From: Saccharothrix sp. S26
Lineage (GTDB): Bacteria; Actinomycetota; Actinomycetes; Mycobacteriales; Pseudonocardiaceae
Reading direction: 5' to 3'
Assembly: GCF_021390395.1 (NCBI RefSeq)
Contig: NZ_JAJUWT010000040.1
Span: 1 to 38,975 of the forward strand
Length of the DNA: 38,975 bases
The notes under the pieces are model-generated. The model was not told the DNA's origin, did not search any database, and saw nothing but the letters and a program-made list of their open reading frames with translations. Shown here piece after piece: positions 15,036 through 23,196 of the stretch. The first letter of the stretch is position 1. Each line of letters begins with the position of its first letter. A program made the position numbers and the translations under genes.

Positions 15036-16805
15036 CTACATCCGTTCGGGCGCGGCGATGCCCAGCAGGTCGAGGCCGTGGCCGAGGGTCCGCGCCGTCA
15101 ACCGGCACAGCGCCAGCCGGTTGCCGCGCACGGGCTCGTCGGCCTTGAGCACGGGACAGGCCTCGTAGAAGGTGGTGAAGGCGCGGGCCAGGTCGTAGAG
15201 GTAGCCGCAGAGCCGGTGCGGTTCGAGGGTGGCGGCGACCTCGGTGACGACCGCGCCGTAGGCGTCCAGGGCCAGGCCCAGGGCCCGTTCGGCGGGGTGT
15301 GGCGTGACCGTGCGGTCGACCGCCGCGTCCGGGTCGCCCGCCTTGCGCAGGATCGAGCTGATCCGGGCGTGCGCGTACTGGAGGTAGACGCCGGTGTTGC
15401 CGGTGAACGACACCATGCGGTCGACGTCGAAGGAGTAGTCCTTCACCCGCGAGGTCGACAGGTCGGCGTACTTGACCGCGGCGATCCCCGCCGACTCGGC
15501 GATCCGGTCGAGCTCGGCCGGGTCGAGGTCGCGGTTCTCCGCCACGACGGCCCTGGCTCGCGACACCGCGGCGTCGAGCAGGTCCATCAGCCGGACCGTG
15601 CCGCCCGACCTGGTCTTGAACGGCGTCCCGTCCGGACCGAGGATCGTGCCGTAGGCGGCGTGCTCGGCGGCGATGCCGTCGGTGAGCCACCCGGCGCGCC
15701 GGGCCGCCTCGAACACCAGCTGGAAGTGCAGCGACTGGCGCGAGTCGGTGACGTAGACCAGCCGGGTGGCCTTGAGGTCGCGCAGCCGGTAGCGGATCGT
15801 GGCCAGGTCGGTGGTGTCGTAGCCGTACCCGCCGTCGCTCTTGCGGACCATCAGGGTGACCGGCCTGCCCTCGGGCCCGGTCACCTCCTGCGAGTAGAAG
15901 ACCAGCGCGCCGTCGCTCTCCACCGCCAGGCCCGCGTCGACCAGCTCGTCGACCGTGTCGCCCAGCATCGGGTTGTAGAACGACTCGCCGACCGAGTCCT
16001 CGGGCGTGAGCAGCACGTTCAACCGGTCGTAGATCGCGCTGAACGACCGCTCGGACTCCGCGACGATGTCCTGCCACACCGCGACCGTGTCCGGGTCGCC
16101 CGCCTGGAGCGCGACGACCCGGGCGCGCGACCGGTCGGCGAAGTCGGGGTCGGCGTCGAACTTCGCCCGCGCCGACCGGTACAGCCCGTCCAACGCCGAC
16201 ACCGCCGAGGTGCCCTCGCCCAGCTCGTCCTGGTGCCACGCCGCGTCGGGGTGCTCGTCGAGGTACTGGATCAGCATCCCGAACTGGGTGCCGAAGTCGC
16301 CCAGGTGGTTCTGGCGCAGCACGTCCGCGCCGAGGAAGCCCTCCACGCGGGCCAGGCTGTCGCCGATGATCGTCGTGCGCAGGTGCCCGACGTGCATCTC
16401 CTTGGCGATGTTGGGCGCGGAGTAGTCGACCACGACCCGGCGGCCCAGCTCGGGCGTGCCGACGCCGAGGCGCGGGTCCTCCAGGCGGGCGGCGACCTGC
16501 TCCCAGACCGCGGTGTCGGTCACGGTGACGTTGAGGAAACCGGGCCCGGACGGCTCCACCGAGGCGATCACCGCGTCCGCGCCGAGGTCGAGCCCGGCCA
16601 CCACCTGCCGGGCCAGCTCGACCGGCTTCACCCCGACGCGCTTGGCCAGCGCCAGCGGCGCGTTGCACTGGAAGTCCGCGCGCTCGGATCGTCGCACCAC
16701 CGGGTCCGCGCCCGCCAGGTCCTCACGGACCCGGCCGATCGCCACCGACATCGTCGTGGCGATCCGTTCCAACAGCGACGGCACCTCCTGGTGGTGGACA
16801 CTCAC
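15036..16805 (-). CDS. argS: Arginyl-tRNA synthetase
   Basis: 589 residues from the GTG at 16805. An ATG three codons upstream directly abuts the AAGGAGG sequence, whereas the GTG sits 9 bases from it, so GTG is preferred. The class I HIGH motif appears as HVGH in YSAPNIAKEMHVGHLRTT. DFGTQFGMLIQYLDEHP follows, and the KMSKS position is the non-canonical FKTRSGGTVRL typical of this ArgS subgroup. The N-terminal Add1 domain (RSERADFQCNAPLALAKRVG) and C-terminal anticodon-binding domain (from NTGVYLQYAHARI to the end) are complete. It charges tRNA-Arg. Streptomyces use this form, while many other actinobacteria have a different ArgS form, so whether it is the only copy here cannot be told from the window. 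Confidence 0.95.
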   Translation of the reverse strand: MSVHHQEVPSLLERIATTMSVAIGRVREDLAGADPVVRRSERADFQCNAPLALAKRVGVKPVELARQVVAGLDLGADAVIASVEPSGPGFLNVTVTDTAVWEQVAARLEDPRLGVGTPELGRRVVVDYSAPNIAKEMHVGHLRTTIIGDSLARVEGFLGADVLRQNHLGDFGTQFGMLIQYLDEHPDAAWHQDELGEGTSAVSALDGLYRSARAKFDADPDFADRSRARVVALQAGDPDTVAVWQDIVAESERSFSAIYDRLNVLLTPEDSVGESFYNPMLGDTVDELVDAGLAVESDGALVFYSQEVTGPEGRPVTLMVRKSDGGYGYDTTDLATIRYRLRDLKATRLVYVTDSRQSLHFQLVFEAARRAGWLTDGIAAEHAAYGTILGPDGTPFKTRSGGTVRLMDLLDAAVSRARAVVAENRDLDPAELDRIAESAGIAAVKYADLSTSRVKDYSFDVDRMVSFTGNTGVYLQYAHARISSILRKAGDPDAAVDRTVTPHPAERALGLALDAYGAVVTEVAATLEPHRLCGYLYDLARAFTTFYEACPVLKADEPVRGNRLALCRLTARTLGHGLDLLGIAAPERM

Positions 16806-16934
16806 CTGGCACATCCTCCTTCGTAGGAAGGCGATTGTCCCAGGTTCCCGACGCACCGCCCGCCGAGGGTCGGCGAGCCCGCGCGACCACCACCGCTGCG
16901 GCTGAACGGTCCACACTGGACAGCTCACCACCGC

Positions 16935-17204
16935 CCCGGACCGAACCTCAGGCCGGAATCCCGGCTCGCTCCCGGGAGCGACTCGCGGGCCGCCCTCCGG
17001 CACCGATCCCCAGGCCGACCTCGCCGGACCGAACCCCCAGGCCGACCCGCGGGACCGACCCGTGGGCCGGCCCGCGGCATCGACCTCGCCGGACCGAACC
17101 CGGTACCGAACTGCTGGGCCGAACCCGGCCGAACCGAGGGGTCGAACCAGGCCGAACGGCTGGGTCGAACCCGGCCGACCTCCCGGGCCGAACCCGCGGA
17201 CCGG
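16935..17204. repeat. Degenerate CGAAC-rich short repeats
   Basis: This stretch, part of the 400-base gap between argS and the luciferase-like gene, holds about ten copies of C-[CT]-GAAC embedded in variants of GGCCGAACCCGG, at irregular spacing of 9-40 bases (for example 17108-17190). The composition is almost entirely C, G and A with few T on the plus strand. Frames across it are open but low in complexity, so it is not treated as a gene. It looks like slippage-generated intergenic sequence. Confidence 0.5.
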
Positions 17205-18074
17205 TCAACCGACCTCGGCCAGCCGGCGGGCGGCCGGTGCGATCAGGCGGTCGACCCAGCCGGGCAGGTCGCCGTCCGGCGAGCGGAGGATGACGGTGTC
17301 GATGCCCAGGTCCGCGTAGGGGGCCAGGGTCTTGGCGACACCGTCCGGGTCGTCGGGCAGCTCGCCCAGGTGCACCACCGTCTTGCGGATCGCGTCGTAG
17401 TCCCGGCCCAGGTCGTCGCAGTGCCCGCGCAGCACGTCGAGCTTGTGCGGCACGTCGGCGGGTGACCCGATGAGCAGGTTGCAGGCGTCGGCGTAGCGGG
17501 CGGCCAGCCGGAGGGTCTTCCGCTCGCCGTTGCCGCCGATCATGACCTCCGGGTGCGGCGCGCTCAACGGCGCGGGCACGCACCGGGTCTCGGCGAGGCG
17601 GTAGTGCCTGCCTTCGAACGGCCCGTTGTCCTGCGGGTTCCACATCTGCAAACAGATCCGCAGCGCTTCCTCCAGCCGTTCGAACCGTTCGCCCAGCGGC
17701 GGGAACGGCACGCCCAGGCCGTGGTGCTCGCGGTCGTACCAGGCGGCGCCCAAACCCAGCGTCGCGCGACCGCCCGACAGCACGTCCAGCGTGGTGACGA
17801 TCTTCGCCAGCAGGCCGGGGTGGCGGTAGGTGACGCCGGTGACGAGCGCGCCCAGCCGCACGGTCGACGTGTTCGCCGCCAGGAACCCCAGCGTCGCGTA
17901 CGCCTCCAGCATCGGGTCTTCCGCGCCGCCGTTGTGCTCCATCTGGAAGTAGTGGTCCATGACCGACAGCCACCCGAGCCCGGCCTCCTCGGCCGCCCGG
18001 CACGTCGCGGCCAGCTCGGGACCCAGCCGTGCCGCGCCCTGGTTGAACCGGTTGATGTGCAGCCCCAGTCGCAC
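17205..18074 (-). CDS. LLM-class (luciferase-like) flavin/F420-dependent oxidoreductase
   Basis: 289 residues from a GTG with GGAG about 9 bases upstream. The bacterial-luciferase fold is clear: MRLGLHINRFNQG, the segment VRLGALVTGVTYRHPGLLAK, then LDVLSGGRATLGLGAAWYDREHHGLG, and PEVMIGGNGERKTLRLAARYAD, the typical cofactor-binding region. Actinomycete members usually use coenzyme F420, some use FMN. Substrate unknown. The gene lies downstream of the MDR oxidoreductase, 64 bases away on the same strand, and could be co-transcribed with it. Confidence 0.9.
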   Translation of the reverse strand: MRLGLHINRFNQGAARLGPELAATCRAAEEAGLGWLSVMDHYFQMEHNGGAEDPMLEAYATLGFLAANTSTVRLGALVTGVTYRHPGLLAKIVTTLDVLSGGRATLGLGAAWYDREHHGLGVPFPPLGERFERLEEALRICLQMWNPQDNGPFEGRHYRLAETRCVPAPLSAPHPEVMIGGNGERKTLRLAARYADACNLLIGSPADVPHKLDVLRGHCDDLGRDYDAIRKTVVHLGELPDDPDGVAKTLAPYADLGIDTVILRSPDGDLPGWVDRLIAPAARRLAEVG

Positions 18075-18138
18075 GTCGCGCTCCGTTCTCCACCCGCTAT
18101 CGACGGTGGCGACGCTAGTGGCTGGAGCGCGCTCCAGG

Positions 18139-19179
18139 TCAATCCGCGATCAGCACGACTTTGCCGGTGACCGTGCCGGACTCGGCGAGCCGGACCGCGT
18201 CGGCGACCCGTTCCAGCGGCACGCGCGCGGCCACCTGGGGGCGCAGGGAGCCGTCGGCGAGCAGGGCGAACACCGCGCCCAGGTCACGGGCCAGCCGGGC
18301 GCGGAACTTCGCCGCGTCACGCCTGCCCGCCCAGATGTTGAAGAACGTCGCGGTGCGCCCGTTGGGCAGGGCGTTCCACCACAGCAGGCGGGCGAACAGC
18401 TTCAGCACGGGCAGCCGGGACGAGCCCTTCCGGTCCCGGGTGGACGCGGTGCCGTACGCGACGAGGGTGCCGCGCGGCGCGAGCAGGCGGTAGGAGTCCA
18501 CGATGCCGGGGCCGCCGACGTGGTCGAACACCGCGTCCACGCCACCCGGCGCCAGCTCGCGGACCGCGCCGGGCAGGTCGGGGGAGCGGTAGTCGAGCGG
18601 GGTGGCGCCCAGCGCGCGGACGGCGTCGTGGTGGCGGGGTGACGCGGTGCCGATGACGCGCGCGCCGGCGAGCCGGGCCAACTGCACGAGGGTCGAGCCG
18701 ACGCCGCCGTTCGCGCCGTGCACCAGCACGGTCTGGCCCGCGGTGACCTTCGCGACGCCGTGCAGCATCTGCCAGGCGGTGAGGCCGTTGACGACGACCG
18801 TCTCCGCGTCGGCCGGGTCGACGCCGACGGGCACCGGCACCAGGTCCGCCGCGTCGACGAGCGCGTGGCTGGCCCACCCGCCGATCTTGGTCAGCGCCGC
18901 GAACCGGCCGCCGACCAGGGTCGGGTCGACGTCGGGCCCGACCTCGGCGACGGTGCCGACCAGGTCGTAGCCGGGCACGAACGGGAACGCCGGCTGGTCG
19001 TAGTACTTGGCCCGGCGCATCTGCTGCTCGGCGAACGACACGCCGGTCGCCTCGACCCGCACGAGCGCCTGGCCCCGTGCGGGGACGGGCCGGCTGCGGC
19101 GGCGCAGCTCGAAGCCCTCGGGCTCGACCACGCCCGGCAGCACGACCTCCAGGACCTGCTCGGTGGACTGCTGGCTCAT
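18139..19179 (-). CDS. Zinc-independent MDR oxidoreductase (quinone oxidoreductase-like)
   Basis: 346 residues from the ATG at 19179, chosen over an ATG nine codons upstream because GGAGG sits 5 bases before it. GroES-like domain (RVEATGVSFAEQQMRRAKYY, FPFVPGYDLVGTVAEVG) and an NADPH-binding Rossmann domain with LVHGANGGVGSTLVQLARLAG (AxxGxxG type). The catalytic zinc ligands of alcohol dehydrogenases are absent, as in quinone/enone reductases. The C-terminus RLAESGTVTGKVVLIAD is typical. A pair of inverted repeats upstream suggests control by a TetR-type repressor not present in the window. Confidence 0.9.
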   Translation of the reverse strand: MSQQSTEQVLEVVLPGVVEPEGFELRRRSRPVPARGQALVRVEATGVSFAEQQMRRAKYYDQPAFPFVPGYDLVGTVAEVGPDVDPTLVGGRFAALTKIGGWASHALVDAADLVPVPVGVDPADAETVVVNGLTAWQMLHGVAKVTAGQTVLVHGANGGVGSTLVQLARLAGARVIGTASPRHHDAVRALGATPLDYRSPDLPGAVRELAPGGVDAVFDHVGGPGIVDSYRLLAPRGTLVAYGTASTRDRKGSSRLPVLKLFARLLWWNALPNGRTATFFNIWAGRRDAAKFRARLARDLGAVFALLADGSLRPQVAARVPLERVADAVRLAESGTVTGKVVLIAD

Positions 19180-19194
19180 CGCTTCCTCCAAAGT

Positions 19195-19214
19195 GTGAGT
19201 GGTCAATCACTCAC
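19195..19214. promoter_or_regulatory. Operator-like inverted repeat, site 1
   Basis: GTGAGTG (19195-19201), six bases, CACTCAC (19208-19214): perfect 7-bp arms, 15 bases upstream of the MDR gene start. A matching site lies 40 bases further upstream. The size and spacing suit a TetR-family dimer. Confidence 0.65.
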
Positions 19215-19224
19215 GACCCAGTGA

Positions 19225-19269
19225 ACGCGGAGCCGTTCCGCCTGTCAAGGCAAGAGTGGTTGGTCACTC
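19225..19269 (-). promoter_or_regulatory. Operator-like site 2 and promoter of the MDR gene
   Basis: GAGTG-N6-CACTC at 19254-19269 repeats the core of site 1. Between the two sites the minus strand has TTGACA, a consensus -35, followed after 17 bases by TTCACT as a weak -10. The promoter is therefore bracketed by the two sites. Confidence 0.5.
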
Positions 19270-19276
19270 ACAACGG

Positions 19277-20326
19277 TCAGGACGGGTAGGCGTGCGCCTC
19301 GGTGGCCTTGACCGCGGCCCACAGCTCGTCACCGGGCCGCAGCCGCAGGTCGGCGACGGTCGCGGTGGTCACGTCGGCCAGCACCGGCGGCACGCCGTCC
19401 AGCCGCACGCGGGTCGTGTGCGCGTGCTGTTCGATCCCGGCCACGGTGACGCGCCACGCGTTGCGCGGGCTGCCCGCCGGGTGCTCGGGGTGCAGGCTGA
19501 CCGCGTTGGGCGGGAACACCACGTGCACCGGCCCGGTCGCCGGTGCCGCCACGGTGAGGGTGCCGCCGCCGTCCAACGACACCGCGGTGCCGTGCCCGGT
19601 GCCCCGGTAGAGGTTGAGGCCGACCAGGTCGGCGACGTAGTCGGTGCGCGGGCGGCGGGCCACCTCGGTCGGCGGGCCCTCCTGCACGACCTCGCCGTGC
19701 TCCAGCACCACCAGCCGGTCGGCCAGCACCATCGCGTCCAGCGGGTCGTGCGTGACGAGCAGCGTGTGGCCCGGGTAGTCGCGCAGGTGGCGGCCGAGTT
19801 CGGCGCGCACGTGCAGCCGGGTGGCGGCGTCCAGCGCGGCCAGCGGCTCGTCCAGCAGCAGCAGCTCGGGGCCCGTGGCCAGGGCACGGGCCAGTGCCAC
19901 GCGTTGTGCCTGGCCCCCGGACAACGTGCGCGGCCTGGCCTTCGCGTGCGCCGCCAGCCCGACCCGGTCCAGCCACCGCGCCGCCTCGGCCCGCGCCGCC
20001 GCCCGCCCGACACCGCGCGCACGCAGCCCGAAGGCGACGTTCTCCAGCGCGGACAGGTGCGCGAACAGCAGGTAGTCCTGGAACACCACGCCGATCGGGC
20101 GCCGTTCGGCGGGCCGGAACACGTCCGGTGGCGCGTCCCACATCCGCTCGCCCAGCCGGATGTGCCCGCCGGTCAACGGCAGCAGCCCCGCCAGGGCGCG
20201 CAGCGCGGTGCTCTTGCCCGCGCCGTTGGGACCGAGCAGCGCCACCACCTCGCCCGGTTGCACCACCAGCTCCGCGCCCAACCGGAACGCGCCGCGGGTC
20301 ACCCGCAGGTCGGCGTGCAGCGTCAC
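19277..20326 (-). CDS. modC: Molybdate ABC transporter ATP-binding protein ModC
   Basis: 349 residues from a GTG overlapping the modB stop (GTGA). Walker A is LLGPNGAGKSTALRAL, Q-loop VVFQDYLLFAHL, signature LSGGQAQRVALARAL, Walker B LLLLDEPLAALD, H-loop LLVTHDPLDAM. The C-terminal 110 residues contain a TOBE/MOP-like domain (RVTVAGIEQHAHTTRVRLDG) as in ModC. It hydrolyses ATP to power molybdate import. Last gene of the modABC operon, whose order here is regulator-modA-modB-modC. Confidence 0.93.
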   Translation of the reverse strand: MTLHADLRVTRGAFRLGAELVVQPGEVVALLGPNGAGKSTALRALAGLLPLTGGHIRLGERMWDAPPDVFRPAERRPIGVVFQDYLLFAHLSALENVAFGLRARGVGRAAARAEAARWLDRVGLAAHAKARPRTLSGGQAQRVALARALATGPELLLLDEPLAALDAATRLHVRAELGRHLRDYPGHTLLVTHDPLDAMVLADRLVVLEHGEVVQEGPPTEVARRPRTDYVADLVGLNLYRGTGHGTAVSLDGGGTLTVAAPATGPVHVVFPPNAVSLHPEHPAGSPRNAWRVTVAGIEQHAHTTRVRLDGVPPVLADVTTATVADLRLRPGDELWAAVKATEAHAYPS

Positions 20327-21129
20327 GACGGCCCGCTGATCCACCGGTCGCGCAACGCGGCCAGCACCCCCACCGACACCAGCAGCAGCACCACGCTCAG
20401 CACGATCGCCGCGTCCGGATCGGTCTCCAGCGCCAGGTACACGGCCAACGGCATGGTCGTCGTCTCTCCCGGGAAGTTGCCCGCGAACGTGATGGTGGCC
20501 CCGAACTCGCCCAACGCCCGCGCCCAGCACAGCACCGTGCCCGCCACCACGCCCGGCAGGATCGACGGCAGCGTGACCCGCCGGAACGCCAGCCAGCGCG
20601 ACGCGCCCAACGTCGCGGCGGCCTCCTCGTATCGCGGGTCCGCCGCGCGCAACGCGCCCTCCACCGAGATGACCAGGAACGGCATCGCCACGAACGCCTC
20701 CGCCAGCACCACGCCCGCGGTGGTGAACGGCAGCGAGACGCCGAACCACGCGTCGAGGTACTGCCCGACGAGCCCGCGCCTGCCGAGCACGAACAGCAGC
20801 GCCACGCCGCCCACCACCGGCGGCAGCACCAGCGGCACCGTCACCAACGCCCGCAGCACGCCCCGTCCCGGCACGTCGCCGCGCGCCAGCAGCCACGCCA
20901 GCGGCACGCCCAGCACCAGGCACACCACCGTCGCCAGGCTCGCGCACACCAACGACAACCGCAGCGCCTCGCCGACCGACGGGCTGAGCAACCGTGTCGG
21001 CAGCGTGCCCCACGGCGCCCGGACCAGCAGGCCGACCAGCGGCACGAGCAGGAACGCGAGCCCCACCACGGCCGGCACCACCAGCGCCACCGGCAGCCGG
21101 CCCCCGGTGCGGCGTCGGGTCGTCGTCAC
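20323..21129 (-). CDS. modB: Molybdate ABC transporter permease ModB
   Basis: 268 residues from a GTG overlapping the modA stop (GTGA). Five to six membrane helices (LPVALVVPAVVGLAFLLVPL; VLRALVTVPLVLPPVVGGVA). The cytoplasmic EAA-type loop is EEAAATLGASRWLAFRRVTL, followed by LPSILPGVVAGTVLCWARALGEFGATITFAG, the ModB signature region. It forms the membrane channel with ModC. Confidence 0.94.
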   Translation of the reverse strand: MTTTRRRTGGRLPVALVVPAVVGLAFLLVPLVGLLVRAPWGTLPTRLLSPSVGEALRLSLVCASLATVVCLVLGVPLAWLLARGDVPGRGVLRALVTVPLVLPPVVGGVALLFVLGRRGLVGQYLDAWFGVSLPFTTAGVVLAEAFVAMPFLVISVEGALRAADPRYEEAAATLGASRWLAFRRVTLPSILPGVVAGTVLCWARALGEFGATITFAGNFPGETTTMPLAVYLALETDPDAAIVLSVVLLLVSVGVLAALRDRWISGPS

Positions 21130-21866
21130 GGCGCGTCGAACCCGGCCTCGGCGAGCACCGCCCGACCCCGGTCGGACCGCACGAAGTCGACGAACGCCCG
21201 TGCGCCCGCCGCGTTGCGGGCCTTGGCCAGCGGTGCGATCGGGTAGTCGTTGACCGCGCGGTCGGCCTCGGGGAAGGCGAGGCCCTCGACCCGGCCGGCC
21301 GCGGACCGCACGTCCGTCCGGTACACCAGCCCGGCGTCGACCTCACCGAGCCGCACCTTGGTCAGCACCGCCTTGACGTCCTGTTCCAGGGTGTCCGGCC
21401 GGGGCGTCACCCCGGCGGCCTCGAACGCCCGCTTCGCCGCCGCTCCGCAGGGCACCTGCTCCGCGCACAACGCGATCCGGGCGTCGGCGTGGGCGAAGTC
21501 GGCGAGCCCGGTGATCCCGGCCGGGTTGCCCGCCGGCACCGCGATCTCCAGCCGGTTGCGCGCGAACGTCACGGGCTCGGCGGCCGTCCCTCCGCCGTCG
21601 ACCACCTGCTCCATGTTCGCGGGCGAGGCCGAGGCGAACACGTCCGCCGGTGCGCCCTGCCCGATCTGCTGCGCCAACCCGGAGCTGCCGCCGAAGTTGA
21701 CCACGACGTCCACCCCCGGGTTGGCCGACTCGAACTCCTCGCCGAGCCGGGTGAACGTCTCGGTCAGCGACGCCGCCGCGAACACCGTGACCTGCCCGCC
21801 GGTCGTGGGCTCGGCCGTGCCGCAGCCGGCCACCACCACCAACGCCACCAGCGCCAGGGCCCGCAT
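21126..21866 (-). CDS. modA: Molybdate-binding lipoprotein ModA
   Basis: 246 residues. Lipoprotein signal peptide MRALALVALVVVAGCG, with Cys15 as the lipidated residue. The mature part starts VTVFAAASLTETFTRLGEEF (the ModA AAASL motif) and includes NFGGSSGLAQQIGQGAPADV and VDAGLVYRTDV, all family signatures. It captures molybdate or tungstate outside the membrane and passes it to ModB. The start overlaps the regulator's stop (TGATG). Confidence 0.95.
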   Translation of the reverse strand: MRALALVALVVVAGCGTAEPTTGGQVTVFAAASLTETFTRLGEEFESANPGVDVVVNFGGSSGLAQQIGQGAPADVFASASPANMEQVVDGGGTAAEPVTFARNRLEIAVPAGNPAGITGLADFAHADARIALCAEQVPCGAAAKRAFEAAGVTPRPDTLEQDVKAVLTKVRLGEVDAGLVYRTDVRSAAGRVEGLAFPEADRAVNDYPIAPLAKARNAAGARAFVDFVRSDRGRAVLAEAGFDAP

Positions 21867-22264
21867 CACGCCTCCGGGATCTCGACCACGACGTGCGTGG
21901 ACTTGATGGACGCCACCGCGACGCTGCCGATCTCGAGGCCCAGCTCGTCGGCCGAGTCGCGGCTCATCAGCGACACCACCCGGAACGGCCCGGCCTGCAA
22001 CTCGACCTGCGCCATCACGCCGTCCTTGACCACGCGCGTGACGATGCCGCGCATCCGGTTGCGCGCCGACGCGGCCACCGTCACGCCCGGCTCGGGTGCC
22101 TCGGCCAGGCGTTGGGCGAACTCGGCCAGCTCCCGCCCGTCGACGCCCTTGCGGCCGCTGTCGAGCTGCACCTCGGCCAGCCGGCCCTGGTCGATCCACC
22201 GGCGCACGGTGTCGTCGCTCACCCCGAGCAGGGCTGCGGCGTCACTGATTCGCAGATTCGGCAC
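21866..22264 (-). CDS. Molybdate-responsive HTH-MOP regulator (ModE-like)
   Basis: 132 residues from a GTG. N-terminal MerR/excisionase-type HTH (LRISDAAALLGVSDDTVRRW) and a C-terminal TOBE/MOP domain (SARNRMRGIVTRVVKDGVMA to VVVEIPEA) that binds molybdate oxyanions. It probably senses molybdate and controls the modABC genes it precedes. A -10-like TACACT lies 7 bases before the GTG, so the transcript is probably leaderless. The ORF is open further upstream, but that part lacks sense. Confidence 0.88.
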   Translation of the reverse strand: MPNLRISDAAALLGVSDDTVRRWIDQGRLAEVQLDSGRKGVDGRELAEFAQRLAEAPEPGVTVAASARNRMRGIVTRVVKDGVMAQVELQAGPFRVVSLMSRDSADELGLEIGSVAVASIKSTHVVVEIPEA

Positions 22265-22271
22265 ATCGGGC

Positions 22272-22299
22272 AGTGTAACGCCGCACTTGCGGAGTGCGG
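22272..22299 (-). promoter_or_regulatory. Leaderless mod promoter and adjacent inverted repeat
   Basis: On the minus strand TACACT (plus 22272-22277) lies 7 bases before the regulator's GTG. Directly upstream is a perfect inverted repeat, CCGCACT-TGCGG-AGTGCGG (22281-22299), in the -10/-35 spacer zone, a sensible place for autoregulation by the HTH-MOP protein. It also lies about 65 bases upstream of the divergent DUF4383 gene. Confidence 0.5.
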
Positions 22300-22363
22300 T
22301 GATCTTGGTTTCCCGTCGTGGCCGCCGGGTACGCCAAGCACAACCGTTGATCGGAGGACCGCC

Positions 22364-22855
22364 ATGGCGAGCTCGACCGACCGCGTCGGCACCCGCCGCC
22401 GTCCCGTGCAGGCGCTCGCGCTGTTCGTCGGAGCGGTGTTCCTGCTGGTGGGTGTGCTCGGGTTCGTGCCGGGCGTGACCGCCGCCCTCGACGGCATCCG
22501 CTTCGCCGGGCCCCACTCGGAGGCGATGCTGTTCGGCGTGTTCCAGGTGTCGGTGCTGCACAACGCGCTGCACCTGCTGCTGGGCGTGGCCGGGATCCTC
22601 GCCGCGTCCTCCGCGGGCGCGGCACGGCTGTTCCTGGGCGCGGGAGGTTTCCTCTACCTGCTGCTGTGGGTCTACGGCTCGGTGGTGCACTCGATCGACC
22701 ACGAAGGTGGCCCGGCGAACTTCGCCCCGTTCAACCCGGCCGACAACCTGCTGCACCTCGGGCTCGGAGCCGGCATGATCATCTTGGCCGTGCTCGCCAC
22801 GGTCTTCGAACGCGCCCAGGGCCGGTACCCCGGCCGTGAACAGCGCGGCGCGTGA
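22364..22855 (+). CDS. DUF4383 membrane protein
   Basis: 163 residues, four predicted membrane helices (ALALFVGAVFLLVGVLGFVPG; SVLHNALHLLLGVAGILAA; LFLGAGGFLYLLLWVYG; LLHLGLGAGMIILAVLATVF). The HNALHLLLGVAG and PADNLLHLGLG segments are the conserved DUF4383 signatures. GGAGG lies 6 bases before the ATG. The function of the family is unknown. Confidence 0.88.
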   Translation: MASSTDRVGTRRRPVQALALFVGAVFLLVGVLGFVPGVTAALDGIRFAGPHSEAMLFGVFQVSVLHNALHLLLGVAGILAASSAGAARLFLGAGGFLYLLLWVYGSVVHSIDHEGGPANFAPFNPADNLLHLGLGAGMIILAVLATVFERAQGRYPGREQRGA

Positions 22856-22929
22856 CCGCCCGGCTGACCGCGGCGCGGACCGCGTCGCGTAAGTTCACCC
22901 AGGGAGGCGCTTGACTGGGAGGGCGTTAG

Positions 22930-23181
22930 ATGGCGAGTTCCGGACAACGGCGGCATTTCGGGCGCGTGGACCCGTTCTGCCTGTTCATGGTCCTGCCGCT
23001 GCTGCTGATCGCGGGCATCCTGGTCTGGGGCGGCCTGGCCTGGGTGGGCGTCGTCGTCATCGTCTGCACCGCCCTGCTGGTGGTGATCGACTCGTGGACC
23101 AACCGGCCCCTGCCGTTCGACGTGCCCGAGGACGACGACTACGACTACGACCCGCCGCAGACCGGCCGCCGCGCCTACTGA
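22930..23181 (+). CDS. Small two-helix membrane protein
   Basis: 83 residues: a short basic N-terminus, two adjacent hydrophobic helices (FCLFMVLPLLLIAGILVWGG and AWVGVVVIVCTALLVVIDSW) and an acidic cytoplasmic tail (EDDDYDYDPP). A GGGAGG site lies about 9 bases upstream of the ATG. It follows the DUF4383 gene by 74 bases. No known family recognised. Confidence 0.7.
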   Translation: MASSGQRRHFGRVDPFCLFMVLPLLLIAGILVWGGLAWVGVVVIVCTALLVVIDSWTNRPLPFDVPEDDDYDYDPPQTGRRAY

Positions 23182-23196
23182 CGCCCCACGCCGCCG

